The translations under genes and the position numbers were made by a program. 64,000 nucleotides of DNA, from positions 47,678 through 111,677 of the IMG/VR virus record IMGVR_UViG_3300031707_000003; one strand, 5' to 3'. The DNA comes from a virus. This document shows, one piece after another, positions 28,552-37,144 of this stretch (the stretch's first letter is position 1; each line of letters begins with the position of its first letter). Under the pieces are notes generated by a model. It did not search any database and was not told the origin of the DNA. It worked only from the letters and a program-made list of their open reading frames with translations.

Positions 28552-31500
28552 ATGACCGAGAACTTGGGAAGCGGCGTCTCGCGCGTCCTCGATCCGACGG
28601 GGACGCAATTCACAGAGGTTGTGCTTCAGCAGGGTAAGCCCCCGCTCGATGCGGAATTCAACCTTCTGCAAGAGCTGGCGACGAACTTTTCGCGTCAGAT
28701 CGTCCTCCGTGGGTCACCGTCGGGGTTTCTTGGCAACGAGACGAACCCCTCCGCCGACTACCTCACGAACCCCATCTGGTCGAACTGGTTCAAGTTCGGA
28801 CCCCAGCGCACGGGTGAACAACGGGCTGTCATGTGGGCCGCCATCAACGGCTGGCTCATCCCGGTCTCAGGTACGCGTACGGGCACACCTCCCGGTTCTC
28901 CGAACGATACGGACACGTTCAACCTCATCGCCCTGGATCCACCTCCGAGCAACTCGGGCGACTTCCGCATCGACTACGTCTTCCTGGAGGCGTGGATTGC
29001 GCTCATCCCGCCGAACCCGGCAGCCCTCAACAAGCCGGCTGCCTCGGCTGTTTGGCGGTACGGCAACGTCGAAGGCGGTTTCTCGTTCCTCTCCGACGAT
29101 CTCGTCGACCCGGCTCTCGGGTTCGAGACGACCAAGCGGGTTCAGCTCCAGTATCGCCTTCGAGTCGTGAAGGGCCTCGTAGGCCTGACGAGCGCACCGG
29201 ACGGTTTCGACCCCGTTGTCGTCAAGGCTCAGGGTGCAGCAACATCTCCTGGGAGCTACACGTTCTCGAACATGCGGTCCGCTCTTGGGGACCCTGGCCT
29301 CTGGCGGGCCGGTGACGGCTCCTCGACGGCTCAGGCCGCCCTCGGCACGGCAGACGGGTACTCGTACGCAGTTCCGATCGCGACGATCTTCCGTCGCAAC
29401 TCGGTCAACTGGGCCGGCGACCCGAGCCAGAACCTCAACGGTGGTTTCAACCGCAATCCGACGGCGGTGGACCGGACCGGGATTAAGACCTTCTCCTCGG
29501 TTCCCACTCTGGTCTCGGATCTTTCGGCGGCAGCCACGACGGCCTTCATCCTTTCGGCGATCAACATCCCGTTGCCGATCACCCCGGCAACGCCGGTGCT
29601 CATCCAAATCGGCGATGAGCTGATGACGTACGTGTCGGTCACGACCGGTGGCTCGCCCACGATCACGGGCCTCGTCCGTGGCGCAAACGGCACGCGTGCG
29701 GAAGTTCACAAGGCAGGGGCGACCGTGAAGGTCATCTCCGGGCGTCCGGACGGGCTGTTCTCTGATCAGATCGCGAAGACGGACATCCTCGATCTCCGTC
29801 ACATCGTCAACCCGAACGGCTTCGACTACAACGCGCTCCTCAAGGGAAGTCTCGATCGACTTCTTCGAGGACAGCTCCGTGCCAACTGGAAGCGGACGGG
29901 TGCAGGTCCCCAAGGACCTTTCGTCCCCTACCAGGACAAGATCGCGGCGGGAGCCGTGTCTCTTGGTGTCACGAAGCTCGATGCTCCGGACAACATCCGT
30001 CTCAGCTTCTCGGATGCGGCCACTCCCCAACCCGTCGAGCTGATTCTCAAGGCAAACTCGGTTGCGGTCCCGGCGCCCATCAACGTGGCCTGGTCTCTCC
30101 AGCTCAGCGCGAACCACACCACGAGAAGCGTCAACAACCAGTTCACGGCTGGTGATGTCATCACCTTCCCGGTATCGCAGCTCAAGACGGGCCTCCCCGG
30201 CGGAGATTCCGACCAGATCCGTTGGATCAACGATGGAGTCACCAACGCGATCGTTCTTCGGATCGATGGGCAACCCGCGCCAGTCCCGACGTCCCTGTAC
30301 ACGGTGACCCCGGCGAACCCCACTCAGGCCAACGATCTCGTGATCACGCTTGGGACGAACTTTCCGACGACCACGAACCAGCTCTACATCACGCTCCACG
30401 TGATGTATGGCCCAGGACGAGGCCTCTCGCGTCGCCCCGATTCGATCCACACGATCGCGTACATCAACCCGTCCACGGAACTCCTTCTCCAGCCGTCGGG
30501 CGTGCCAAGCGGCAACCTGCCCACGCGGGTCGCGTGGAACCTCCTCTGGAGCAAGTTCCGAGGGACAACCTTCAAGCGGCTTGTGCCTTCGACCTCCGAG
30601 GCCTACGCGGATCTTGGCAGCAAGTCGGTCACCTTGACCCCCTTCCGTCGGATCAACTGGCCGACAGAGTTCCGTACGCTCGATGGTACGGCAGCGAATC
30701 CCCGTTCGGGAGCCCCAATTGCGGGCAGCTCTACGGGCGAGGCGAACAGCTCCACAACGTTCACGGACTTGTCCGCCAGCTTCATCGTTGCCGGCGTCGT
30801 GGCAGGGGATGCGCTCATCATCCAGGATGGCTTTGCTCCTGGTCGCTACACGGTTCTCACCGTAGCGGCGACAACTCTGGCGGTCGAACGCTCGATCTTC
30901 GCGGGAGCTTTCCCTCCTGCCACCGGTCTCACGTACGAGATCCACCATGCTCAGGGGCTCATGCCGCTCCTCAAGCCGGATGGCGTCACACCCAAGTGGG
31001 TGACCACGGATCCCTTGGCCCTGTTCTCAGGAACGACCGAAGCGAGCTTGTTCACGAAGAACGTCTACGTGGAACTCCCGAGGCATCTCGTGCCTGGTTG
31101 GGGTGACGTTCGTGTCCCCATCCTCGCGTCAGACAGCACGGTCTTCGCCGAGGGTATCAACTACATGACCCTCACGAAGAAGGGTGGCCCTCCCTTCAGT
31201 GATGGGGACAAGAACTACGTTCCGTACGCGAACGGGTCGCTGACGTACGCCGTCTTCTCGACACTCGACTTCAACCCGCCGGGGACGAACCCGGCGACGT
31301 ACAACGCGGCGTTTACGTTTGGCGGCAAGACGTTCGCGGGTACGCGGTTCTTTACGGACACGCGTGGCCTTGGGCGGAAGGGTCTCGAACTCCCTCCGTT
31401 CTACGGTATCGCCCGCCTTTTCGCGGTCTACGAAGCCAACAACTACAAGATCGCGGGTTCGGCGTACGACGCCACCACCCGCAATCCGACGGGCGGCGGG

Positions 31501-32934
31501 GCCACGAACCTGCTCCGGCAGAACTTCGATGGACCCGCCTTTTGGGTCGAAATCGACGGCGATGGGGACTCGACGTACATCCTGAACGCAGACGCCATTG
31601 ACCTTTCCCGGTCTCCAACGTTGATCAGCTCGTTCGCGTCGGGCAACTACGTCATCGAGGCGAGCATCTTCGGCTTCGATCGGGGGGCTTTTGACCTCAC
31701 GAAAGAATTCCGTCTTGTGATGACGCGTCCGACAAGCCCCTCGTTCATGCGGAACCAGGCTGTCGACGGGATCGTCCGAGCGAACAATATCGGCGTCGTG
31801 GTGACGGGTCCCACGTCTGTCCTCCCAGGGCCGGCAACGAACTCGGACCAGATCGTCGTGAACTACTCGCGTACGCCGTACCAAGGTGACGCGTGGGGTT
31901 CTCAGACGAACTACATCGACATCCCGTACACACCCGGCCCTCTCGCAACGGGAACCGCCTATCAAGTCGTGTCGACGGTGCTCGATGAGGCCAACCTCAC
32001 GAGGCCAAACCAGAAGGTCCTCGAAGTCCTCGCTTCGGTCGGATTCGCGACGACTCTCGGGACGGGGCGGTACTCGGGTGACACGCAAGAGTCTCCGCCC
32101 CCGCCTCCGCCCCCGGCGATTCCCCCGCCGCTGCCTCCGTTGAACTCTCTCGACTTCCGTGATCCGGGCTTCGAGGATCCGACGGTCTACCCCCCGGCAT
32201 CTCCTGTCGTCTCGCGTCCGAAGTCTCTTCCTGGGAACTTCGATCCGCTCGATCGTGGTGAAACAGGGACCGAATACCTTGGTTGTACCGAACGGCTCCC
32301 CATGGGCGCTCTCTTCCGTGACAAGGACTTCCGAGGTCACCTCCTCGGATCCGGGGAAGGGACGTCGAGTCCGCTCATTCTTCTTGGTGGTAACGGGCAA
32401 GGGCCCGTCGCGAGCTTGGCGGCCACCAAGTCGATCGAGCAGACCGAGATCCTTCTCGACACCGCATCGACCTCGACCGGGGCTCCCGGCGACGCCATCG
32501 TTCAAGTCGATGGCGAGCAAGGCAACTACTCGATCCTTGTCAACTTCCGGACGAACCGTGGCGGGTCGGCGTTCACGGCAAACGGCGGGCACCCAGGCGG
32601 CGAAGTCTCGATGACCCAACCGGACGTCCGGGCAGAGGCCAGCCACACGAACGTCCTCGAAGGGCGAGCCTTCCTCGTCCGCAACGCGGTCACGAACGTC
32701 GGTGCAACCGAGGTCTCAGCCGGCGGTGAGCTGATGCTGCTTGTTGTCACCCAAGTCCAGCAGCTTCGGGACACAAACCCTCATCCCGGTTCTATCGCCA
32801 TCGGGACGAACGGTACTGGAGAGGGCTACACGGCGGCCGATCTCTACCGCATCGACGGTCACCCCTTGGTCAGCGACAACGTGCGTATGATCATCGACCC
32901 GTCGACTATCCCCCTCTCGAAGCGAGTGCAGTGA
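28552..32934 (+). CDS. Very large virion structural protein, paralogous N-terminal domain B
   Basis: A 1460-residue protein. The N-terminal region shares LDPTG ... GKPPLDAEFNLLQ, KRVQLQYRLRVV, DGYSYAVPIATIFRRN and RPDGLFSDQIAKTDILDLRH with the 867-residue protein at 19270, with about 100 extra residues inserted before the last motif (PVLIQIGDELMTYVSVTTGG). Residues about 730-800 contain the recurring FIVAGVVAGDALIIQDG module. A proline-rich linker (PPPPPPPAIPPPLPP) near residues 1182-1198 separates a Gly-rich C-terminal domain. Probably the longest tail appendage in the window; it is followed after a one-base gap by a small gene. Confidence 0.6.
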   Translation: MTENLGSGVSRVLDPTGTQFTEVVLQQGKPPLDAEFNLLQELATNFSRQIVLRGSPSGFLGNETNPSADYLTNPIWSNWFKFGPQRTGEQRAVMWAAINGWLIPVSGTRTGTPPGSPNDTDTFNLIALDPPPSNSGDFRIDYVFLEAWIALIPPNPAALNKPAASAVWRYGNVEGGFSFLSDDLVDPALGFETTKRVQLQYRLRVVKGLVGLTSAPDGFDPVVVKAQGAATSPGSYTFSNMRSALGDPGLWRAGDGSSTAQAALGTADGYSYAVPIATIFRRNSVNWAGDPSQNLNGGFNRNPTAVDRTGIKTFSSVPTLVSDLSAAATTAFILSAINIPLPITPATPVLIQIGDELMTYVSVTTGGSPTITGLVRGANGTRAEVHKAGATVKVISGRPDGLFSDQIAKTDILDLRHIVNPNGFDYNALLKGSLDRLLRGQLRANWKRTGAGPQGPFVPYQDKIAAGAVSLGVTKLDAPDNIRLSFSDAATPQPVELILKANSVAVPAPINVAWSLQLSANHTTRSVNNQFTAGDVITFPVSQLKTGLPGGDSDQIRWINDGVTNAIVLRIDGQPAPVPTSLYTVTPANPTQANDLVITLGTNFPTTTNQLYITLHVMYGPGRGLSRRPDSIHTIAYINPSTELLLQPSGVPSGNLPTRVAWNLLWSKFRGTTFKRLVPSTSEAYADLGSKSVTLTPFRRINWPTEFRTLDGTAANPRSGAPIAGSSTGEANSSTTFTDLSASFIVAGVVAGDALIIQDGFAPGRYTVLTVAATTLAVERSIFAGAFPPATGLTYEIHHAQGLMPLLKPDGVTPKWVTTDPLALFSGTTEASLFTKNVYVELPRHLVPGWGDVRVPILASDSTVFAEGINYMTLTKKGGPPFSDGDKNYVPYANGSLTYAVFSTLDFNPPGTNPATYNAAFTFGGKTFAGTRFFTDTRGLGRKGLELPPFYGIARLFAVYEANNYKIAGSAYDATTRNPTGGGATNLLRQNFDGPAFWVEIDGDGDSTYILNADAIDLSRSPTLISSFASGNYVIEASIFGFDRGAFDLTKEFRLVMTRPTSPSFMRNQAVDGIVRANNIGVVVTGPTSVLPGPATNSDQIVVNYSRTPYQGDAWGSQTNYIDIPYTPGPLATGTAYQVVSTVLDEANLTRPNQKVLEVLASVGFATTLGTGRYSGDTQESPPPPPPPAIPPPLPPLNSLDFRDPGFEDPTVYPPASPVVSRPKSLPGNFDPLDRGETGTEYLGCTERLPMGALFRDKDFRGHLLGSGEGTSSPLILLGGNGQGPVASLAATKSIEQTEILLDTASTSTGAPGDAIVQVDGEQGNYSILVNFRTNRGGSAFTANGGHPGGEVSMTQPDVRAEASHTNVLEGRAFLVRNAVTNVGATEVSAGGELMLLVVTQVQQLRDTNPHPGSIAIGTNGTGEGYTAADLYRIDGHPLVSDNVRMIIDPSTIPLSKRVQ

Positions 32935-32935
32935 C

Positions 32936-33364
32936 ATGGGCATCCGTCACCTGACCTACCTCGATCTCTCCCCCGAGCAGCGCAAGGAAGGGGCCAAGGC
33001 TGCACGCGAGCAACTCCGGCAGGCGGTGGCCAACCCCTTCCTCTCGCCAGAGCAACAGAGTGCTCTTGCGGACCGGCGAGACCACATCGACAAGTGGGAG
33101 AAGGGTCACCTCGATCCCGCCCACGGCCTCCAGCTTCATGGAAAGCCGAAGACTGCGGCGCTCCCTGGATCAGCGGAGCCCAAGGGTTTGTTGGCAGCTC
33201 CGTTGGTCGTGGTAGAGGAAGCCCCGCCGGCATCGGAAGATGTCCCGTTGGAAGGCCTCTTCGCGGATGATCTCCCCGAACCGACGCACCATGTCGTTCA
33301 GGTCATCGAGACCGTACCCATCGAGGAGCAGGTCACCGGATCTGCCGAGAAACCAAAGGCCTAG
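32936..33364 (+). CDS. Hypothetical protein, acidic C-terminus
   Basis: A 142-residue protein. The first 60 residues are predicted helical and charged (SPEQRKEGAKAAREQLRQAV, EQQSALADRRDHIDKWE); the rest is Pro/Glu/Val-rich and probably disordered. No family is recognised. It starts one base after the upstream stop, at the change from structural genes to small lysis-type or accessory genes. Confidence 0.5.
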   Translation: MGIRHLTYLDLSPEQRKEGAKAAREQLRQAVANPFLSPEQQSALADRRDHIDKWEKGHLDPAHGLQLHGKPKTAALPGSAEPKGLLAAPLVVVEEAPPASEDVPLEGLFADDLPEPTHHVVQVIETVPIEEQVTGSAEKPKA

Positions 33365-33393
33365 AAGAAGGGCCGATGATCTCCCTATGGGGG

Positions 33394-33408
33394 ACCTCAG
33401 TGTGAGGT
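33394..33408 (+). promoter_or_regulatory. Hairpin sequestering the holin-like gene Shine-Dalgarno
   Basis: A six-base-pair stem (acctca / tgaggt) with a three-base loop. The Shine-Dalgarno tgagg is the right arm of the stem, seven bases before the ATG, so folding would hide it from ribosomes. Confidence 0.45.
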
Positions 33409-33414
33409 ATTACT

Positions 33415-33900
33415 ATGTCGTCTCAGCTCGATAAGGGCTTCGAGGTCTTCGTGAACTGGCAGACCATCGTGTTCTGCCTTGGCATCTACTTTCTGACGTA
33501 CATGATCCGCGTTGCCGTCGAGGCTCTCTGGAAGGGGGCTAAGGCCAGCAACCTCTGGACCGAGCTGGGGCTGCATTGCGGTCCCATCGGCACCGGGATG
33601 ATCATCGCGTACTTCGCGACGAAGTTCCCCTGGCCGATGCCGATCGCCGATGTCATGTCGGCCAAGCTGTTCTACGGAGCCATCTGCGGCGGCATGAGCG
33701 GTTTCGTCTACGGACGGTTCCGTGCATGGATTGGTGTTGCGGCTGACAGCGCCACTCCGAGCGTCCAGAAGCTCGCGGTGAAGCTTGGTGGCAAGCCCTC
33801 CGATCCTCCCCCGGCTCTCCCTGACGCCGGCAAGACGGAGCCCGCACCGGCCCCCGACGCGGCCACCGATACTCCGAAGGCGCCGGACAGCAAGAGCTGA
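33415..33900 (+). CDS. Holin-like membrane protein
   Basis: A 161-residue protein with three likely membrane segments: residues about 17-39 (TIVFCLGIYFLTYMIRVAV), 55-70 (PIGTGMIIAYFATKF) and 85-103 (KLFYGAICGGMSGFVYGRF). The C-terminal 55 residues are Pro/Ala/Asp/Lys-rich and hydrophilic. Size, topology and a charged tail fit a class I-type holin, and it lies just after the tail genes, but no endolysin is seen nearby, so the lysis role is inference. The Shine-Dalgarno (tgagg) is buried in a small hairpin seven bases before the ATG. Confidence 0.45.
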   Translation: MSSQLDKGFEVFVNWQTIVFCLGIYFLTYMIRVAVEALWKGAKASNLWTELGLHCGPIGTGMIIAYFATKFPWPMPIADVMSAKLFYGAICGGMSGFVYGRFRAWIGVAADSATPSVQKLAVKLGGKPSDPPPALPDAGKTEPAPAPDAATDTPKAPDSKS

Positions 33901-33902
33901 CG

Positions 33903-34430
33903 ATGCCGGACGATCCGAAGCCGACCTTCTGGGCTACCGTTTGGGCAAAGCTGAAGTGGGCAGCCACGCAGTTCTTTGCCCCTGGGGTGGCCCTTGTCGT
34001 CATCATCGTGGCGATTCTCCTCGTCGCGATGGGGTGGAAGGAACTTCAGATCGGCGGCCTTCTTGGGAAGCTCTTCGGCAAGAAGGATCCGGAACAGCGG
34101 GCCATCGACGTCGCGAACTCCGTGTCTCCTGATCGAGTCGGACCTGATGGGAAGCTGATCCCGCAAGGTACCCCGGATTCGAAAGGGGATACCCAAGCGG
34201 TTGTCGTTCCCATCAACGATCCTGGGCTTTTCTCGAATCCTGATACGGTGACCTTCACGCCTCCCGGTGCGAGTAAGGCCGTTGAGATCCAGCTCCCGGA
34301 TGGCGTCAAAGCGAAGGATGTCGAGCACGTCATCGTGGTCTCGCCCGAAGTCACGGTCGTGTCAGTGAAGGATACCTCGAACATCCCCGCTCAGAAGATC
34401 GACGACCTCCTCACGAAGTACGGGAGCTAG
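33903..34430 (+). CDS. Single-pass membrane protein, unknown function
   Basis: A 175-residue protein starting two bases after the holin-like gene. A strongly hydrophobic segment (VALVVIIVAILLVAMGW, about residues 29-45) follows a short basic/aromatic N-terminus, predicting one membrane span with a soluble C-terminal domain of about 120 residues. That domain has VEIQLPDGVKAKDVEHVIV and ends in a helix. No cysteine-based lipobox is visible. Coupling with the holin-like gene hints at a shared membrane or lysis role; not established. Confidence 0.5.
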   Translation: MPDDPKPTFWATVWAKLKWAATQFFAPGVALVVIIVAILLVAMGWKELQIGGLLGKLFGKKDPEQRAIDVANSVSPDRVGPDGKLIPQGTPDSKGDTQAVVVPINDPGLFSNPDTVTFTPPGASKAVEIQLPDGVKAKDVEHVIVVSPEVTVVSVKDTSNIPAQKIDDLLTKYGS

Positions 34431-34432
34431 CT

Positions 34433-35113
34433 GTGGACGACCTCGTACACCGTGTCGTGGAGCGCTTCCAACGAGAAGCCGCGCGTTGGGACAACGCGAT
34501 GAACGGTACGTTCGTCTCGATCTACTGGAACAAGCAGAAGTGGCGGGTCGAGGAGAGTGACACGCCTATTTCTGGGATGCGAAGCTTCACCGAAGCTCAG
34601 GATCTCGACACGTACGAGATGCCGACGTTGGAGAGGGAACTAGCGGGGAACGAGCAAGAGCGTCTCACAACCATCACCACTTCGACAATCCGGGAGTACG
34701 CCAAGATCCATAGTGAGGACAAGGGGCCGGTCGCTCGCGAGAAGATCATCAAGGGCTACGGGGCTGTCTTTGATGCCCTCGTCAAGCAGTGGAAAGAAGA
34801 CGGGAACACGGAGAAGGTGGGGAAGTTCGAGAAGCTCCTCCCGACACTTCGGAAGAAGCTCGTTTGGAAGAAGGTCCACGGGGCCAAGACGGCGGCTGCG
34901 GCCAACATCTACGCGGACGATCTCGACGTGGGGTACATCGCTCAGCAAGTCGTGCTCTCCGGCAAGAGCCGGAATTGGGCCAAGCCTGAAGGGCATACGC
35001 TGAAGATCGCAGCGGACATCGAGAAGGAACTTGCGCCGTTCAACATCGGGATCATCGACGAAGCAACCGGCACGTGGGGCCACAAGCCCGGCGGCAGCCA
35101 CTTCTATCGCTAA
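34433..35113 (+). CDS. Protein with N-terminal RVxxRF-type tag, unknown function
   Basis: A 226-residue protein starting at GTG two bases after the upstream stop. The N-terminus (MDDLVHRVVERFQREAARW) matches the tag found on three proteins at the far end of the window (60307, 62588 and 63942). The rest is mixed helix and strand with basic helices (KFEKLLPTLRKKLVWKKVHG) and ends GTWGHKPGGSHFYR. No catalytic motif is recognised. If the tag is a virion-targeting signal, this would be an internal virion protein; that is inference. Confidence 0.5.
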   Translation: MDDLVHRVVERFQREAARWDNAMNGTFVSIYWNKQKWRVEESDTPISGMRSFTEAQDLDTYEMPTLERELAGNEQERLTTITTSTIREYAKIHSEDKGPVAREKIIKGYGAVFDALVKQWKEDGNTEKVGKFEKLLPTLRKKLVWKKVHGAKTAAAANIYADDLDVGYIAQQVVLSGKSRNWAKPEGHTLKIAADIEKELAPFNIGIIDEATGTWGHKPGGSHFYR

Positions 35114-35123
35114 GGGGGTTCCG

Positions 35124-35456
35124 GTGAGCTATTCCTACGACTGTCGTAACGCCGCGAGCCGGACCAAAGAGCACGCTGAGCGTGAAGAGGGTTGGCTTGC
35201 GAACGACCGCCGGGAGTTGAAGTCTCAAGTGAAGAGGCTCCAGAAGCAGCTCTCCGACGTCTGGACGGCCAATGGCGAGACACTCCGGTTGGCCAGGTCC
35301 CTTCTCGACAACAAGGCGTTCACGAAGGCCGAGGGCGGCGAGAAGGCGACGGAACTCGTCAAGGGACTCGTCACGGCGATCGAAACGGCGGAATCACGTT
35401 CGTCGGACTTCTACAAGCTCATTCAGGTGGTCGGGAAGACAACCGAGGGGATGTGA
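35124..35456 (+). CDS. Small coiled-coil protein with YSYD-type N-terminal tag
   Basis: A 110-residue protein. The GTG chosen has an excellent Shine-Dalgarno (aggggg) upstream; the frame stays open earlier but that stretch lies inside the previous gene. The N-terminus MSYSYDCRNAAS is shared in altered form with the next gene and with the gene at 53798. The body is highly charged helix (NDRRELKSQVKRLQKQLSDV), suggesting a coiled coil. No family is recognised. Confidence 0.5.
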   Translation: MSYSYDCRNAASRTKEHAEREEGWLANDRRELKSQVKRLQKQLSDVWTANGETLRLARSLLDNKAFTKAEGGEKATELVKGLVTAIETAESRSSDFYKLIQVVGKTTEGM

Positions 35457-35461
35457 CTTCG

Positions 35462-35749
35462 ATGAGCGACCACTACTCCTATGACCGACGTGCGGACACG
35501 GGCCCGGCCTCACGGCTCAAGAACGTCGAACCTCCCATCAAGGCAGCCGAGCGCGAGATCGAGAAGTCGAAGGGTATCCTTCACGGTCTCGTGAAGGAGA
35601 TGGGGATGGTCGCCACGCACACGAAGGATGTGACCATCCAGAAGAACTTCAAGGCCGTGTCGGCCTTCGCCGATCGCCTCGATGGCATCGACAAGGACAT
35701 GGACAAGTTCGTCGTCGACTTGGACCATTTCCTGAGGACCTTCCGTTGA
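35462..35749 (+). CDS. Small helical protein with YSYDRR N-terminal tag
   Basis: A 95-residue protein starting five bases after the preceding tagged gene. The N-terminus MSDHYSYDRRADTGPASRLK carries the YSYDRR tag. The body is helical (PPIKAAEREIEKSKGILHGL, DRLDGIDKDMDKFVVDLDHF), resembling the upstream protein in size and helical nature. The downstream TTG start overlaps its stop by four bases. Function unknown. Confidence 0.5.
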   Translation: MSDHYSYDRRADTGPASRLKNVEPPIKAAEREIEKSKGILHGLVKEMGMVATHTKDVTIQKNFKAVSAFADRLDGIDKDMDKFVVDLDHFLRTFR

Positions 35750-36351
35750 AGCGGCTTCTGGTCCTTCTCGTGTTGCTGACCGCCTTCTTGGCTCGGCCAG
35801 CGGGCGCGGAACAGACATGTCCCGAGGGGTCTACATGCGTTCCGCCTGAGGACCTGAAGGTTTTCGTTGAACTCCTCAAGGCACAGAAGTGCCGCGACGA
35901 GAACCCCCCGAAGCTTGTGCTCGACCCGATCGTCATCGTCGTTGACAGGGAGGGGAGGGTCTACTATTCGGGCGGCGAGCCACGGCCATACAAGGTCCAC
36001 GTAGACTGGTGCAACTACCAGATCGACGCCTTGGGCAAGGTCCAAGTTCAAGTTGCTCAGCGGGTTGAGCCCACGTGGGGATTCCGATTCCGAGCCAAAG
36101 CGGCCTTCGGGTATCTGCCCATCGAGGCCCTTACGGAGAAGGATGCGGGGAGGGGTATCGACGGGGGTGTCCTCCTCGAACCGGTTTTCCTTCAATGGGC
36201 CAATTTCAACGTGTACGTCGGGGTACGGTCCGTCGGCACTGGTCTCGGGTTCGACGTGTTGAAGAATATGACCGTGTACCTCGGCTACGCTCTCGCATGG
36301 GGTACTTGGCGGTCCAATCCTCATCTCGCCGTAGGTTTCGCGCTCTGGTGA
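35746..36351 (+). CDS. Exported protein with signal peptide, possible outer-membrane barrel
   Basis: A 201-residue protein with a TTG start overlapping the upstream stop. The first 21 residues are a clear Sec signal peptide (KRLLVLLVLLTAFLARPAGA) with likely cleavage after AGA. Two Cys pairs follow in TCPEGSTCVPP and in the KCRDE / WCNYQ region. The C-terminal half is alternating strand-like sequence ending in an aromatic residue (NPHLAVGFALW), as in outer-membrane beta-barrels. An exported phage protein may act in lysis or superinfection exclusion; it is not recognisable as a spanin. A Gram-negative host would fit a barrel, but this is weak evidence. Confidence 0.5.
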   Translation: MKRLLVLLVLLTAFLARPAGAEQTCPEGSTCVPPEDLKVFVELLKAQKCRDENPPKLVLDPIVIVVDREGRVYYSGGEPRPYKVHVDWCNYQIDALGKVQVQVAQRVEPTWGFRFRAKAAFGYLPIEALTEKDAGRGIDGGVLLEPVFLQWANFNVYVGVRSVGTGLGFDVLKNMTVYLGYALAWGTWRSNPHLAVGFALW

Positions 36352-36354
36352 CCC

Positions 36355-37140
36355 ATGCCTTTCGTGTACCTCATCACTAACAACCTCTCCCAAAAGAAAT
36401 ACGTGGGGAAGGCTAACGTCCTGTCGGCTCGGTGGAAGGCACATCGAACCGACGCGGGACGAGAGCGCCCGAAGTCTTGTATTGGGTGGGCACTTAAGAA
36501 GTACGGCGTTGGGAATTTCACGTTCTCGGTTCTCGCTACATGCGTGACAGAAGACGAAGCGTACGCAGAAGAAGCTCGTTGGGTGAGGCTGTTTCAAGCC
36601 AACCAGCCGAGTGCGGGTTACAACCTCGATTCAGGGGGTATGGGCGGGAAGATAGCCTCGGAGACTACTCGAAGGAAGCAATCGGACGCGCGTAGAGGGA
36701 AGTCTCGCCCCGCCGGGGTGATAGCGAAGATGCACACGCCCGAAGCCCGAGCGAAAGCGGCGTCGGCACGACGTGGTCAGCACCACACAATCGAGAGTCG
36801 GGCCAAAATATCAGCGGCGCATTTGGGCCGTCCGAAGTCCCCGGACGCGGTCGCGAAATCTGCTGCCAGCCACCGGGGGAAGCATCCCTCTCTTGAGGTC
36901 CGAGATAAGCTAAGCGCAGCTCATAAAGGCGTGCCCCATACTCCCGAGCATCGCGCTCATCTAGCCGATGCCAATCGTCGGCGAGGATTGACCCAAGAAA
37001 TTATTGCCCTGGTGCGTGAACTTGCTACACGGGGGCTGAAACAAATTGAGATCGCCGCTATGTGTGGCATCGGGCAAACAAGTGTGAGCCGTGTTCTTCG
37101 ACGCGTTTCCTCAACCAGTCCATGTTTGACGAGGTGTTAG
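36355..37140 (+). CDS. Free-standing GIY-YIG homing endonuclease with NUMOD3 repeats
   Basis: A 261-residue protein. Residues 1-90 are a GIY-YIG nuclease domain (VYLITNN...KKYVGKA, then SARWKAHR and YNLDSGG). Residues about 110-200 contain tandem NUMOD3-type DNA-binding repeats (EARAKAASARRG, SRAKISAAHLGRPKS, VRDKLSAAHKGVPHT). The C-terminus has a helix-turn-helix (LKQIEIAAMCGIGQTSVSRV). The architecture is that of segD/segE-type mobile endonucleases. It sits between unrelated small genes and the decarboxylase gene, and its codon choice looks less GC-biased than neighbours, consistent with recent arrival. Confidence 0.8.
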   Translation: MPFVYLITNNLSQKKYVGKANVLSARWKAHRTDAGRERPKSCIGWALKKYGVGNFTFSVLATCVTEDEAYAEEARWVRLFQANQPSAGYNLDSGGMGGKIASETTRRKQSDARRGKSRPAGVIAKMHTPEARAKAASARRGQHHTIESRAKISAAHLGRPKSPDAVAKSAASHRGKHPSLEVRDKLSAAHKGVPHTPEHRAHLADANRRRGLTQEIIALVRELATRGLKQIEIAAMCGIGQTSVSRVLRRVSSTSPCLTRC

Positions 37141-37144
37141 TGAG

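Noticed and set aside
28867-30948. A 693-codon open frame on the minus strand
   Set aside because: It lies wholly inside the 1460-residue structural gene, has low-complexity Arg-rich sequence and no recognisable domain. GC-rich codon bias on the + strand produces such mirrors.
31129-32646. A 505-codon open frame on the minus strand
   Set aside because: Same mirror effect inside a well-supported + strand gene.
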